Part shown: positions 9,055 through 19,084 of the stretch, in pieces
Layout: every line of letters starts with the position of its first letter
How positions within the stretch are numbered: the stretch's first letter is position 1
Origin: Nostoc sp. TCL240-02
GTDB lineage: Bacteria > Cyanobacteriota > Cyanobacteriia > Cyanobacteriales > Nostocaceae
Reading direction: 5' to 3'
Assembly: GCF_013343235.1 (NCBI RefSeq)
Contig: NZ_CP040094.1
Span: forward strand, 6,381,001 to 6,445,000
Length of the DNA: 64,000 nt
Notes under the pieces: generated by a model
Databases searched by the model: none
Told to the model about the DNA's origin: nothing
Seen by the model: the letters and a program-made list of their open reading frames with translations, nothing else
Translations under genes and position numbers: made by a program

Positions 9055-10149
9055 ATGAATTTTCCACTCAATCAACTACTTAGATGGTTAATTTTTACGC
9101 TGTTATTTCCTCTAGTGTTTCTCAATGGTTGGCTAGCATTTTTGCTTGTTAAAAATTTTCAACCTGTCGTAACAATTCTTGTCTTAGCTACTTTGCTTGC
9201 ATTTGTTTTAAACTATCCTGTTACTATTCTTCAAAAGCAAGGAGTGAAACGTGGCTATGCAGTATCATTAGTTTTTATATCAGCATTGATAATTATCGTT
9301 GCTCTGGGTATCACTTTGGTTCCCATTGTTTTAGAGCAATTTAATGAAATGGCGAAAGTTCTTCCTCAATGGATTGATTCTAGCGAAGAAAAACTTCAAA
9401 CTTTAAATGCTTGGTTCTCTAGGCACAAATTAAATGTAAATTTAAGTCAGCTACTAACACAAGTAACTGACCAATTACCTAATGAATTCGAGTTCGTTAC
9501 GGATAAACTTTTAAGCATTATTAGAGATACGATTGATAGTGTTTCTGATGCCTTAATCATAGTAGTGCTGACTTTTTACCTCTTGTTAGATGGCCCAAGA
9601 ATTTGGGAGGTAATATTTAAAAAGTTGCCTGGAAGTTTTGCCCAGAAGGTAAGACAGTCTATTCAGCAAAACTTTCAAAATTACTTGATTGGGCAGGTAA
9701 CTTTGGCTTTTCTGATGGGTGCTTCATTAACATTATTGTTTTTAGCTTTTCAAGTCCAGTTTGCTTTACTCTTCGGTTTGGGAGTTGGACTTTTGAGTTT
9801 AATTCCCTTTGGCGATGTCGTCAGTCTTGTTGTAATCACTTTCATAATAGCCACACATGACTTTTGGCTAGCGGCGAAGGTTTTGGCGGTAGCTGTTGTG
9901 ATAGACCAGTTAATCGATCAGGCGATCGCACCACGGCTTTTAGGCAGATTTACTGGGCTTAGACCAATATGGGTGTTAATTGCTTTACTTGTAGGAACCA
10001 ATGTCGGTGGAGTTTTAGGTTTGCTAATCGCGGTACCTGTAGCTGGTTTTATCAAGGATGCAGCAGATGGTTTTTATAAATCTGGTGATTCTGAGAATGT
10101 AGTTAAAAGTGAAGTAGCATCAGAATTGTTGCCAGAGGAATCAGTATAG
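9055..10149 (+). CDS. AI-2E family transporter (PerM/UPF0118)
   Basis: A 364-residue polytopic membrane protein with about seven to eight helices. It begins with two N-terminal helices, has the soluble loop typical of the family (VLPQWIDSSEEKLQTL...), and ends with the conserved DQLIDQAIAPRLLGR and VGTNVGGVLGLLIAVPVAGFIKD segments. Family members export signalling molecules or act as sodium/proton antiporters; the substrate cannot be told here. The last 25 residues are a charged, probably cytoplasmic tail. Confidence 0.88.
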   Translation: MNFPLNQLLRWLIFTLLFPLVFLNGWLAFLLVKNFQPVVTILVLATLLAFVLNYPVTILQKQGVKRGYAVSLVFISALIIIVALGITLVPIVLEQFNEMAKVLPQWIDSSEEKLQTLNAWFSRHKLNVNLSQLLTQVTDQLPNEFEFVTDKLLSIIRDTIDSVSDALIIVVLTFYLLLDGPRIWEVIFKKLPGSFAQKVRQSIQQNFQNYLIGQVTLAFLMGASLTLLFLAFQVQFALLFGLGVGLLSLIPFGDVVSLVVITFIIATHDFWLAAKVLAVAVVIDQLIDQAIAPRLLGRFTGLRPIWVLIALLVGTNVGGVLGLLIAVPVAGFIKDAADGFYKSGDSENVVKSEVASELLPEESV

Positions 10150-10212
10150 AAATGAGTTGTTTATAAAAATAAGATGCCATATTACCGTTAATACTAAGTT
10201 GCAACGGTATCA

Positions 10213-10503
10213 TTAAGGATGAAGTGTAATAGTCAGAATAGTTATAACTCCTTGTTCAGATCCGTAATACCAAAAAACTCGAAAAGCAGCAGGTGTTTTG
10301 TTTTCTACATAAGCTTCAAAAATTTCTTCTCCATTGGGCCCTGATAAAGATTCATATTTGTGAGTATTCAAACTAGGGTGTCGTAGGTTTGTTTCCATTA
10401 AACCCAGCGTTTTTAAAACTTTTTGGTACTTCTTAGAGTCAGTTTGTTGTAGTTTAGCTAGTGCTGTACTAGCCTCGCTTGAAAATATTATCTTAAAATT
10501 CAC
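10213..10503 (-). CDS. RelE/ParE-type toxin of a type II toxin-antitoxin pair
   Basis: A 96-residue basic protein starting MNFKIIFSSEASTALAKL, with the compact alpha/beta layout and the final strand-rich AAFRVFWYYGSEQGVITILTIT segment of the RelE/ParE fold. Members either cut mRNA at the ribosome or poison gyrase; which applies cannot be read here. It lies 85 bp downstream of an AbrB-like gene on the same strand, the expected antitoxin-toxin order. Confidence 0.7.
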   Translation of the reverse strand: MNFKIIFSSEASTALAKLQQTDSKKYQKVLKTLGLMETNLRHPSLNTHKYESLSGPNGEEIFEAYVENKTPAAFRVFWYYGSEQGVITILTITLHP

Positions 10504-10588
10504 TATTGCTCAGTTTGGTAGATTAACCCTTGTAACAAGGATTATGTTTTAAAATTAGTGTTCAGAGCTAGTGTCCTGGTGACATCCT

Positions 10589-10879
10589 CTATTCATCAAT
10601 TTCTATATCCGCATACTCGGCAAACGAACCTAAGTCGTGAAGTTCACCAGAACTTGCCTGTTTTATACCAACTTCTAATGAGCTACGAGCTACAGAATTT
10701 TGCCATATCCAAAGTTCTCTTTGTGGAATGTTTACAATTGGATCTAGCAGAATTTGTCCTAACTCATTAATCAGCACTCGGTAACTCTTTGCTTTGGCAA
10801 CAGTACCCAAGGTTAATCGTCCTTTGTTATCAGTTTTGACACTATCTTTAACTATTTGGAAGTCCTGATTTTCAATCAT
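10589..10879 (-). CDS. AbrB-like antitoxin partner
   Basis: A 96-residue protein. Its N-terminal half (VKTDNKGRLTLG..., YRVLINELGQILLDP) looks like a swapped-hairpin SpoVT/AbrB DNA-binding domain; its acidic C-terminal half ending EYADIEIDE could wrap the toxin. It precedes the RelE/ParE-like gene and probably represses the pair. The family call rests on motif likeness only. Confidence 0.6.
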   Translation of the reverse strand: MIENQDFQIVKDSVKTDNKGRLTLGTVAKAKSYRVLINELGQILLDPIVNIPQRELWIWQNSVARSSLEVGIKQASSGELHDLGSFAEYADIEIDE

Positions 10880-10961
10880 ATTGCTGCTATGCTGCTATAT
10901 CCTAAACTCATTATAAACATCTGTGGGTAAGTGGGTATTGCCCACTTACAAGAAAATTGCA

Positions 10962-10992
10962 TAAAAAAGCCCCCAGTATATCTACTGAGGGT
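10962..10992 (-). terminator. Rho-independent terminator of clpC
   Basis: On the minus strand, downstream of the clpC stop, the stem CCTCAGTA/TACTGGGG is followed by CTTTTTTAT. A second hairpin (GTAAGTGGG/CCCACTTAC, 10928-10950) lies just beyond it. Confidence 0.75.
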
Positions 10993-11108
10993 GAGAAATA
11001 ATACCATTTCACTTTATGTTTGTCGGAGATGACCCTGCGATCGCCTCTACTTAGATGAGAGGCTAATTATTTCTCAAATATTACAGCAAAAAGCGATCGG
11101 GTATAAAA

Positions 11109-13562
11109 TTAGCCAACATTTGCCAAGAGCAATTCTCGTTTTTCTAATTTTTGTACTCTCACCTGAGAGTCATCATCAACATCGATAAGCGCTGTGTCTC
11201 CATCTGTAATTTGACCAGACAGCATTGCTTCGGCGAGAGAATCTTCTAAAAGGCGCATAATTGCCCGACGTAATGGTCTTGCACCATAGCTGGGGTTATA
11301 ACCTTCTTGCACTACAAGTTCTTTGAAGCGATCGCTAACTTCAAGAGTAATCCCCTTTTCTGTCAAGCGTTTAGAAACTTCACGAAGCATAATTTCAGCA
11401 ATTTGCTTCACTTCATCCCTAGAAAGCTGGGTGAAGACGATAATTTCATCGAGACGGTTCAGGAACTCAGGACGGAAGTAAGCTTTCAATTCTTCATTTA
11501 CCAAGGTGCGGATACGGTTATAACTAGCGTCGGCTTGAGTGTCGAAGTCAAAGCCTAAACCACTACCGCCTTTTTCAATCACCTTGGAACCGATGTTGGA
11601 AGTCAAAATGATCAGCGTATTCTTGAAGTCTACTTTCCGACCTTTGGCATCGGTAAGATGACCGTCATCCAAGAGTTGCAGCAGCATATTGAATACATCG
11701 GGGTGCGCTTTTTCGATTTCGTCAAATAGCAGCACTGTGTAGGGTTTCCGCCGCACGGCTTCTGTAAGCTGTCCGCCTTCGTCATATCCGACGTAACCCG
11801 GAGGCGAACCAATTAACTTAGCGACGGTGTGGCTTTCCATGTATTCGGACATATCTAGCCGAATCATCGAATCTTCCGCACCGAAGAAGTAGGAAGCTAG
11901 TGCCTTCGCCAATTCTGTTTTACCGACTCCGGTAGGGCCAGAGAAGATAAAGCTAGCAATGGGACGATTGGGATTTTTCAAGCCGACGCGGGCGCGACGG
12001 ATACCGCGAGATACAGCCGAAACTGCTTGCTCTTGACCGATAAGGCGTTGATGCAGAGTGTCTTCTAGGTGCAGAAGTAACTCTGACTCAGATTCCGTCA
12101 GTTTGTTGACTGGTACACCAGTCCAAGAGGCAACAATTTGGGCGATGTCTTCTTCGTCAACCACAGTCGAGTTTACAGGTTGCTCGTTTGGTGTAAACGT
12201 TGCTTGCAGTTGTTCTGCAAGTTTTAACTCTTGGTCGCGTAGGGTTACAGCTTTGTCAAAATCTTGGACTCTGACTGCTGCTTCTTTTTCTTTGGTAACG
12301 CCAGCGAGTTCACGCTTGAGTTCTTTATTAGGAGAACTTTGAGAGTTCCGCAGACGAACGCGAGAACCAGCTTCATCAATTAAGTCTATTGCCTTATCTG
12401 GCAAGAAGCGATCGCTAATATAGCGGTCTGATAATTCTGCGGCTGCTACAAGTGCCGAATCCAAAATTGTGACTTTGTGGTGCTGTTCGTAAGCGCCGCG
12501 CAAGCCGTAAAGAATTTGTACGGTTTCTTCTACTGAGGGTTCTCCAACCATAATCGGTTGGAAACGACGCTCTAAGGCGGCATCACGCTCGATATGCTTG
12601 CGATACTCATCGAGGGTAGTTGCGCCGATGCACTGGAGTTCACCCCGTGCTAAGGCAGGTTTGAGGATGTTTGCTGCATCCAAACCACCTTCTGTACCAC
12701 CAGCACCAACCAAGGTGTGAATTTCGTCAATTACCAAGATGATATTGCCGACAGTGCGAACTTCTTCCACAACTTTTTTGATGCGTTCTTCAAAATCGCC
12801 ACGGAAGCGAGTTCCAGCCACCAATGACCCCATATCGAGGCTGATAACTTGCTTGTCTTGCAAACTTTCGGGAACATCTTGGTTGATAATTCTTTGAGCT
12901 AGACCTTCTGCGATCGCAGTTTTACCAACTCCTGGTTCTCCAATCAACACGGGATTATTCTTAGTGCGGCGACCGAGAATTTGGATTGCCCGCTCAATTT
13001 CTTTCTCACGACCAACAACGGGGTCGAGTCTGCCTTCTTGCGCTAATTTGGTCAAATTTCTGCCATATTCTTCCATCGTTAGCGGTTGGGTGCGCTTTTG
13101 ACTACCACTACCAGCGAAAGCTGGTGCATTTTCACCCAAACGGCGAACTATGGCACTGCGAACAGTTTTGAAGTCAACTCCTAGATTTTGTAGAACTTTA
13201 GCGGCGACACCTTCACCAGCCTCAGTTAATCCTAAGAGTAAGTGTTCTGTGTTGATGTAATTCTGTCCCAGACTATGAGCTTCTTTAAAAGATTGCTCGA
13301 AGAGGCTTTTCACCTTGGGAGTGAAAGGAATTTCTGGTGGTACAAAGCCAGAACCCCTACCAATAATTTTTTCTACCTCACGACGTGCGTCTTTGAGGGT
13401 AACGCCTAATTCGGCCAGCACTTTAGCAGCAACCCCAGTTCCTTCTCCCATCAAACCCAGGAGAATTTGTTCAGTTCCTACGAAATTGTGTCCCAGGCGA
13501 CGTGCTTCTTCCTGAGCTAGCATAATTACTCTAATGGCTTCGGAAGTGAAGTGTTCAAACAT
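11109..13562 (-). CDS. clpC: ATP-dependent Clp protease ATP-binding subunit ClpC
   Basis: An HSP100 unfoldase that feeds proteins to ClpP. In order: two Clp-N repeats (from [17 protein letters not shown] to about residue 145), AAA-1 with Walker A GEPGVGKT (208-215), a UVR/M domain (about 422-457), and AAA-2 with Walker A GPTGVGKT (542-549) and the [12 protein letters not shown] pore-type motif. The 817-residue length fits cyanobacterial ClpC. The frame stays open 19 codons upstream, but homologues begin at MFEHF and a GAGGGA-containing stretch precedes that ATG, so I start there. A long 5' leader of about 340 bp separates it from the next gene. Confidence 0.97.
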   Translation of the reverse strand: MFEHFTSEAIRVIMLAQEEARRLGHNFVGTEQILLGLMGEGTGVAAKVLAELGVTLKDARREVEKIIGRGSGFVPPEIPFTPKVKSLFEQSFKEAHSLGQNYINTEHLLLGLTEAGEGVAAKVLQNLGVDFKTVRSAIVRRLGENAPAFAGSGSQKRTQPLTMEEYGRNLTKLAQEGRLDPVVGREKEIERAIQILGRRTKNNPVLIGEPGVGKTAIAEGLAQRIINQDVPESLQDKQVISLDMGSLVAGTRFRGDFEERIKKVVEEVRTVGNIILVIDEIHTLVGAGGTEGGLDAANILKPALARGELQCIGATTLDEYRKHIERDAALERRFQPIMVGEPSVEETVQILYGLRGAYEQHHKVTILDSALVAAAELSDRYISDRFLPDKAIDLIDEAGSRVRLRNSQSSPNKELKRELAGVTKEKEAAVRVQDFDKAVTLRDQELKLAEQLQATFTPNEQPVNSTVVDEEDIAQIVASWTGVPVNKLTESESELLLHLEDTLHQRLIGQEQAVSAVSRGIRRARVGLKNPNRPIASFIFSGPTGVGKTELAKALASYFFGAEDSMIRLDMSEYMESHTVAKLIGSPPGYVGYDEGGQLTEAVRRKPYTVLLFDEIEKAHPDVFNMLLQLLDDGHLTDAKGRKVDFKNTLIILTSNIGSKVIEKGGSGLGFDFDTQADASYNRIRTLVNEELKAYFRPEFLNRLDEIIVFTQLSRDEVKQIAEIMLREVSKRLTEKGITLEVSDRFKELVVQEGYNPSYGARPLRRAIMRLLEDSLAEAMLSGQITDGDTALIDVDDDSQVRVQKLEKRELLLANVG

Positions 13563-13903
13563 AATGGGTTCTTGCTCCCTCGCTGCTTGGACTTTGGGTG
13601 AGATAAAATTCACCCTCATCTAAAGTTTTTTGTATTTTCTTAAGGACTAATGTAACTTTATTTAAAGTTAAGTGGCAGTGGTGAGAGCCGTAAGACATCA
13701 GGTGTACTAGCCGTCTAAGAGAATTTAAGAGTTGGGAGTTAGAGGTTAAGAGTAAGTAAGGAGTTCTCAATTTTACAGTTAGTTTTTCCGTGTAGAAGAT
13801 GATTTTTTGCCTTTTCTGCTCCTCTGCTCTCGGCTAAACTTAGAACTCAGGACTAAGAACGGGCTAAACCCTAACTATCCGCTAACAACACTCAGGACTG
13901 ACG

Positions 13904-14200
13904 ATGACTGAACCAAAGGTTGGTAAAGACCAACAACACCCTCTTTATAATCGCGATCGCCCCCTTATTGATATCTTACTCGCTCAAGAGGCGACAGACT
14001 ATAACTTAGCAGAATTAGCTAGGTTGCGAATGCGTTATCAAGGCTTTCCAGGCGCAAGAGACATCCAAAAAGACCTAGATAAAGTCTTACAGCAGTGGGG
14101 TTTAACCGAAATTGAGCTTTTTGAGAAAACTCGCAAAATTCACGATTTGGGCGGTATTTACAAAAGTCGCGGTAAAAAAGATGAACAGGATTGGAATTAG
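13904..14200 (+). CDS. DUF3288 family protein
   Basis: A 98-residue soluble protein found across cyanobacteria. It contains the characteristic DQQHPLYNRDRPLIDILL and YNLAELARLRMRYQGFPGARDI stretches. The family has no established function. It is divergent from clpC and convergent with aroC, so it stands as its own transcription unit. Confidence 0.85.
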   Translation: MTEPKVGKDQQHPLYNRDRPLIDILLAQEATDYNLAELARLRMRYQGFPGARDIQKDLDKVLQQWGLTEIELFEKTRKIHDLGGIYKSRGKKDEQDWN

Positions 14201-14240
14201 GGAATTGGAGATTGGGGATTAATTATTCCCTCGTATTTCC

Positions 14241-14274
14241 AACTCTTGTACAGACGCGATGAATCGCGTCTCTC
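14241..14274. repeat. Dispersed hairpin repeat, copy 2
   Basis: AACTCTTGTACAGACGCGAT followed by GAATCGCGTCTCTC. The AGACGCGAT/ATCGCGTCT arms are perfect. It sits between the convergent DUF3288 and aroC genes and could also end transcription. Confidence 0.65.
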
Positions 14275-14295
14275 CTAAGTCGTTATTTATATAGA

Positions 14296-15384
14296 CTACA
14301 AGACTTTGCACTGACCATGATGCCGTAACAAATGGTCACACAGTATCAATGCCACCATTGCCTCAACCATTGGCACTGCACGCGGTAATACACAAGGATC
14401 GTGTCTTCCTTTTGCTGCTAATAGGGTTTCTTCGCCCTCACGAGTTACAGTCTTCTGCTCTTTTCTAATTGTTGCTGTCGGCTTAAATGCAACTCGCAAA
14501 ATGATATTTTCGCCGTTGGAAATACCGCCTTGAATACCGCCAGAACGGTTTGTTACTGTACGGATTTCACCATTTTGATTGATATAAAATTCGTCGTTAT
14601 GCTCAATTCCCGTTAGTAGCGTTCCCGCAAAACCGGAACCAATTTCAAAGCCTTTGCTAGCAGGGAGAGACATGACACCCTTAGCGATATCAGCTTCTAA
14701 TTTATCAAATACTGGTTCGCCCAAACCTTTCGGTACATTTCGGGCTACACATTCTACGACACCGCCGATAGAATCACCTTGTCTACCTATTTGCTCAATT
14801 AATTCAATCATGCGATCGCCACATTCAGCATCGGGACAGCGAACGATATTGCTTTCTACTTGCTCTAAGGTGACAGTATTTGGATCGACTACACCTTCTA
14901 AGTCTTTGATGCGCTTAACGTAAGCAATAATTTCGATATTGGCAACTTGACGGAGAATTTTTTTAGCGATCGCACCTGCTGCTACTCTCCCGATTGTCTC
15001 ACGCGCTGACGACCTACCCCCACCTTGCCAATTGCGAATGCCATATTTTGCATCATAGGTTGCATCCGCGTGAGAAGGCCGATACTTCTGTGCCATCTCG
15101 TCGTAATCTTGGGGACGAGTATCTTGATTACGTACCAAAATTGTTATAGGCGTTCCCAGCGTTTTGCCTTCAAATACTCCTGAGATAATCTCGCAGGTAT
15201 CAGCTTCTTTGCGAGGAGTCGTAATTTTACTTTGTCCCGGTCGCCTTCTATCTAGTTCTACCTGAATTTCTTCTGCCGAAATATCTAGTTGGGGAGGACA
15301 ACCATCAATCACAACTCCCACACCGCCGCCGTGAGACTCGCCAAAAGTACTAATGCGAAATAAATGACCAAAAATATTGCCCAT
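14296..15384 (-). CDS. aroC: Chorismate synthase
   Basis: AroC converts EPSP to chorismate, the last shikimate step, using reduced FMN. The 362-residue protein has all family signatures: [17 protein letters not shown] at the N-terminus, the [13 protein letters not shown] loop, [32 protein letters not shown], and the C-terminal [18 protein letters not shown]. Start at [15 protein letters not shown] is canonical. It is a single gene on the minus strand. Confidence 0.98.
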   Translation of the reverse strand: MGNIFGHLFRISTFGESHGGGVGVVIDGCPPQLDISAEEIQVELDRRRPGQSKITTPRKEADTCEIISGVFEGKTLGTPITILVRNQDTRPQDYDEMAQKYRPSHADATYDAKYGIRNWQGGGRSSARETIGRVAAGAIAKKILRQVANIEIIAYVKRIKDLEGVVDPNTVTLEQVESNIVRCPDAECGDRMIELIEQIGRQGDSIGGVVECVARNVPKGLGEPVFDKLEADIAKGVMSLPASKGFEIGSGFAGTLLTGIEHNDEFYINQNGEIRTVTNRSGGIQGGISNGENIILRVAFKPTATIRKEQKTVTREGEETLLAAKGRHDPCVLPRAVPMVEAMVALILCDHLLRHHGQCKVL

Positions 15385-15604
15385 GATTTTGAGGAAAAAG
15401 GTGAGGCTTATGTATTCTACCTAGAGTTCTTCAAAAGTTTGTCTTTGCTTTTTGTAGAATTCTTCGCTATTTCCTAGTATTTATGCAACAGTCTCATTGC
15501 AGTTCCAGTGATGAAAGTGGACGCATATAGTTATCTGCTCAAAGAGTAAATTACCATGCAAGGGTTACACCTGCCAGGAAATCGAACAATTCACAACAGC
15601 TTAA

Positions 15605-15811
15605 TTAGGGGTTAACCGATAGATATAGTGAAAACATTAAGCTCTTTTGCCAACCACAACTGTCACGAGAGTACAAACCACAAAAAATACGGAATAAAGC
15701 TTCTATTTTAGACCTATCATCTATCCAAACTCGTTCAAAATTATGGAGTGGCAATTTAACACTATCTGGCAATGGTTGTTGTGCATTGTCAGAGTTTTGT
15801 TTTGGTAGCTT
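15605..15811 (-). pseudogene. Open reading fragment without start codon, origin unknown
   Basis: About 68 codons are open on the minus strand, including NFERVWIDDRSKIEALF and ending YLSVNP-stop, but there is no ATG and an in-frame stop lies just upstream. I do not recognise the product. It abuts a transposase relic, so it may be a piece of a gene interrupted and then eroded. Confidence 0.3.
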
Positions 15812-15825
15812 GGACTAATTTGCAT

Positions 15826-15944
15826 TTAATAGCAATGAATCTTTTCCGTGGCTTGGACGAATTTGGCGTTGCCGTAGCCTCGGTCATAAGCGGCAAGTAG
15901 TCTTTTGCCTAACTCACGAGTTACTTGTAGAGGTTTCTGATTCG
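15826..15944 (-). pseudogene. Transposase fragment (DDE type, YDRGYGNA motif)
   Basis: Minus-strand translation gives ANQKPLQVTRELGKRLLAAY followed by DRGYGNAKFVQAT and a stop. This matches the middle of the DDE transposase family of which a second, complementary remnant lies at 40805-41669. Immediately downstream, near 15811-15830, is a sequence (CTTGGACTAATTTGCATTTA) like the left terminal repeat of that element. The rest of the 15385-16543 gap holds no convincing gene, only a palindromic dispersed repeat near 16165-16225. Confidence 0.65.
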
Positions 15945-16543
15945 CTCAACATCCTTGACAAAAGTACATTTCCATAAGATGCACTCATGTAACCGTTGTC
16001 TGCGATCGCCTATAGCCATTTACAATACGTAAGTAAGACAAATGACGTAATAACAAGGCTTTTAGGCATCAATTCTGAAAATTAAAGAAAAAAATAATTA
16101 CTAATTGCCTAAAAATTCCGGTTTTTTTGGCTTTGGGATGATAAATAAAAATAATAGCGTTGAATGTCATGCTTCTTGCTGCGAAGGATTACTGAAATTC
16201 TTTGCTGCTTTCAGGATGACTACTGAGCATCAAATAACATCTGCCGCCAATCAGTTTTTTGCTGGGGATGCTGCTACATCCAAAGGCTTTACCACAAAAC
16301 TTGCTCTAGATGTATCTAAGTAATTATGCTGATAAAGTGTAAAGATGTCACCGGATCTAGAAGTGAATTTTAAAGTAACTGTAAAGGATTTTGTACCATT
16401 TTGGCAGGTTTTTATCGGAAAGATGGGATATTAGTAGATTGTACAAATCTTTATTGTTATTCACTATCTACCGACAACTGCTAAGTACAAGCAAATAGCG
16501 ACATAAATAAGTTTAAGTAATTTAATGAAGTAGGAAATAATAC

Positions 16544-17785
16544 ATGGTATTATCACTGTCTTCTCATAACGTTATCCAGTATCTGCAAGAAGCGGGGCTG
16601 TGTAGCTCAGAAGATGACGCATCAGATAAATCTGAGTTGCCAGGAAGTAGTAAGAACAGTTTCGATTTACTCGTGACTTTAGCAGATAATCGGAAACTGC
16701 TCATTAAACAAGAACGTAACGTTAAAAGCAATGACGGCGCTCCTCATGAATTGTTTCAGGAGTGGCTATTTCATCAGTTGCTCCAACAGTTTCCAGTTCT
16801 CGGCAATATTTCTGAGGTTGCACCGTTAGTAGTCCATTTTGACGAAGAAAATTCTATCCTTGTCCGCAACTACTCAAGTGAATATCTTAAGCTTGCGACA
16901 TTGTACCACAATAATGAGATTTGTCCACAAGAAATTGCCACTGCGATCGGCACTACTTTAGCGGGACTCCATCGCGCAACCTACAACCGCCGAGAATATC
17001 GGGATTTTATGGCAACTGCTCCCCAAGGAGAGTTTCGCTATGGCTTTTACAATCCGGCGCAAGGGGTAGGGTCAATTGGGCCGGAGATTTTTGGAACGGT
17101 TCCCACGGATGCACTGAAATTCTATCTACTCTACCAGCAATCGGAGAGTTTGGAATCTGCGATCGCAGATTTGGCGTATGACTGGAATCCTTGCTGCTTG
17201 ACTCACAACGACCTGAAATTGAACAACATCTTGGTTCATTCCAGGTGGGAAAAACTAGACAATTGCCTAGTAAGACTAATTAATTGGGAAGCTTGTTCGT
17301 GGGGAGATCCCGCTTTTGATTTAGGAACTTTACTAGCAAGCTATTTAGGAATTTGGCTAAATAGCCTCGTCGTAGATCCCACCATTGAGTTACAAGAATC
17401 TCTACATCTGGCTTTGACACCGTTGGAGAGTTTGCAACCTTCAATTATTGCCCTCATTAGGGGTTATCTAAATGCTTTCCCAATGATTTTGGAATACCGC
17501 AATGACTTTATTGTGCGCGTTATCCAGTTTGCAGGATTGGCACTAATTCATCAAATTCAGGATATGATTACCTGCCGAAAATCCTTTAATAATGCTGATA
17601 TTTGTATACTCCAAGTCGCTAAAAGTTTACTCACTATGCCACAGCAAGGTGTACTGACTATTTTCGGAATATCAAAGTCAGAAATTCTTAATCCTATAGG
17701 GAAAGTTCATAAACTTCCTGAAGCGTTAAAAGAGCCACAGCTACTTCGTCTTTATTACGAAAAAACTCGACTTCGTGGTTGTTAA
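16544..17785 (+). CDS. APH-family phosphotransferase paired with HopA1 protein
   Basis: A 413-residue kinase-like protein of the aminoglycoside-phosphotransferase fold. Visible features: VLVTLADNRKLLIKQE-type beta hairpin with a candidate ATP lysine (K55), a catalytic HNDLKLNN loop (H221, D223, N228) and LINWEACSWGDPAFDLG. The last motif has N247 where family members usually carry the metal-binding aspartate (IDWE). The gene lies 60 bp upstream of a HopA1-family gene on the same strand. In class V lanthipeptide and thioamitide clusters a kinase of this type phosphorylates Ser/Thr of a precursor peptide and the HopA1 protein removes phosphate. I infer a similar role; no precursor gene is certain. 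A simple antibiotic kinase is unlikely in this context. Confidence 0.75.
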   Translation: MVLSLSSHNVIQYLQEAGLCSSEDDASDKSELPGSSKNSFDLLVTLADNRKLLIKQERNVKSNDGAPHELFQEWLFHQLLQQFPVLGNISEVAPLVVHFDEENSILVRNYSSEYLKLATLYHNNEICPQEIATAIGTTLAGLHRATYNRREYRDFMATAPQGEFRYGFYNPAQGVGSIGPEIFGTVPTDALKFYLLYQQSESLESAIADLAYDWNPCCLTHNDLKLNNILVHSRWEKLDNCLVRLINWEACSWGDPAFDLGTLLASYLGIWLNSLVVDPTIELQESLHLALTPLESLQPSIIALIRGYLNAFPMILEYRNDFIVRVIQFAGLALIHQIQDMITCRKSFNNADICILQVAKSLLTMPQQGVLTIFGISKSEILNPIGKVHKLPEALKEPQLLRLYYEKTRLRGC

Positions 17786-17845
17786 TAGCAGGAAACAGAA
17801 GAATTCTGAATTATGTTGTTTAAAGTTTGAGTTTTAAATGGATTA

Positions 17846-18934
17846 ATGCTAAATTACTCTATCAATCAACCGCTAAACTCTCTATTCGATATTGCTAAGA
17901 ATATTCAGATTGAACCAAATTTTTGTATTTATCATCCCAATTATCAACCCTTTGCTCTGCCGACTAAAGTGGCCGATAGATTTCAGCAAAATTCTGTAGA
18001 TTTACAACAGAAATATTTAACTCTACTGCTGCGGAACTTTCTTTATGGAATCTATTACAATGGCTCTTTACAAAGTACTTTAGCAGTCAATACTGATAGT
18101 AGTAATTGCCCAACAAAGCATAATTTAGCAGATAATTCCATCTTAGAAATTGATTGGAACTTTTACGAGCATCTACACGCCAGTAATCACGGCATAGGTT
18201 ACTTTGACCCTCGATGGCAGGTATTGCGAAAAGAGCCTGATGGTACTATGGCGGTAACTAAAGGCGGTTTAACACTTTATGTTGAGCCAGACTGCCACCT
18301 TAAATCCAGCAAAAAATCTACCAAAGTGGGTGACATGGTAGCAATCTGGATGCCCAAAAATCGATTACAAAATGGCTCTTACTTGGCAGTTAGTAATATC
18401 GGACAGGAACGGCAAAGCAACCCCGATACTGATTTGGGAGCAGGGCGAATTTACTTTAACTTTACGCCATCTGGTGCGATCGCTCTCATGGAAAGCCTGA
18501 CACTGCAATTAAACGCAGCCTCCATACCCTTCAGCTTTCAGGTTCTCCACAACCCTTCTGCATACGGACGCTATGATTCTGGGCTACTCTACTTTGAACT
18601 CCCCGACTATCCAGCAATCCGCACAATCCTTCAGGCTATTTATCTAGAAAATCAATCCCATTTCCAGCCCGAAATCCCTTTGTTTACCAAATTTTTAGCC
18701 CCAGGTTTAGGTTTAGCTGAAGAACCAACCCAAAAATTTGCCGCACAAGAAAGTTTTGGGATGAACCGTTGCCAAATTGTCGCTAATGCTTTGTTGGAAG
18801 CTTGGCAGAAAGGTAAGAATGCGATGGAGGAACGGATGGGGGTTATTGACCAACACTTTGCACGACATCTAATAGATTTACAGCGTCCTTATCTCAATCC
18901 CAGTTCTGAGGATATATATAAACCATTAAATTGA
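17846..18934 (+). CDS. HopA1-family (T3SS effector-like / class V lanthipeptide lyase-like) protein
   Basis: A 362-residue soluble protein resembling the HopA1 family, first known from Pseudomonas effectors and later as a component (LxmY, TvaD-like) of Ser/Thr dehydration in class V lanthipeptide and thioamitide biosynthesis. Landmarks: LLLRNFLYGIYYNGS, the FYEHLHASNHGIGYFDPRW segment, VGDMVAIWMPKNRLQNG, GRIYFNFTPSGA, and FQVLHNPSAYGRYDSGLLYF. The C-terminal half ends with FTKFLAPGLGLAEEP and a helical tail. Cyanobacteria have no type III secretion, so an effector role is unlikely. It follows the APH-type kinase by 60 bp and is probably co-transcribed. Confidence 0.8.
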   Translation: MLNYSINQPLNSLFDIAKNIQIEPNFCIYHPNYQPFALPTKVADRFQQNSVDLQQKYLTLLLRNFLYGIYYNGSLQSTLAVNTDSSNCPTKHNLADNSILEIDWNFYEHLHASNHGIGYFDPRWQVLRKEPDGTMAVTKGGLTLYVEPDCHLKSSKKSTKVGDMVAIWMPKNRLQNGSYLAVSNIGQERQSNPDTDLGAGRIYFNFTPSGAIALMESLTLQLNAASIPFSFQVLHNPSAYGRYDSGLLYFELPDYPAIRTILQAIYLENQSHFQPEIPLFTKFLAPGLGLAEEPTQKFAAQESFGMNRCQIVANALLEAWQKGKNAMEERMGVIDQHFARHLIDLQRPYLNPSSEDIYKPLN

Positions 18935-19084
18935 TAGGAAATGGTGCAGGGAGCAGGGGAGGCAGGAAGACAAGGGGGACAAGGGGGACAAGTCTCTCTC
19001 TTGTCTCCCCCCTCTTCCTTGTCTCCCTTGTCTCTTCTTCATGTTCAATTCCCAATTCCCAATGCCCAATTCAAAATTCAAAAT
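18935..19084. repeat. Low-complexity and heptamer repeats between convergent genes
   Basis: The gap holds tandem GACAAGGGG units (18968-18995), a polypyrimidine mirror (CTTGTCTCCC copies), and then AATTCCCAATTCCCAATGCC followed by AATTCAAAATTC repeats reaching the end of the xth gene. ORFs called across this DNA on the plus strand are repeat translations, not genes. Confidence 0.6.

Noticed and set aside
13620..13903. A regulatory RNA in the clpC leader
   Set aside because: The region has heptamer-like repeats but no stable conserved-looking structure or promoter that I can support.
16105..16323. 72-codon ORF upstream of the kinase/HopA1 pair as a lanthipeptide precursor
   Set aside because: It opens with TTG, has no ribosome site, and its CHASCCEGLL... 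part is encoded by a palindromic dispersed repeat. The Ser/Thr-rich end is not leader-core-like. I keep it only as a weak possibility.
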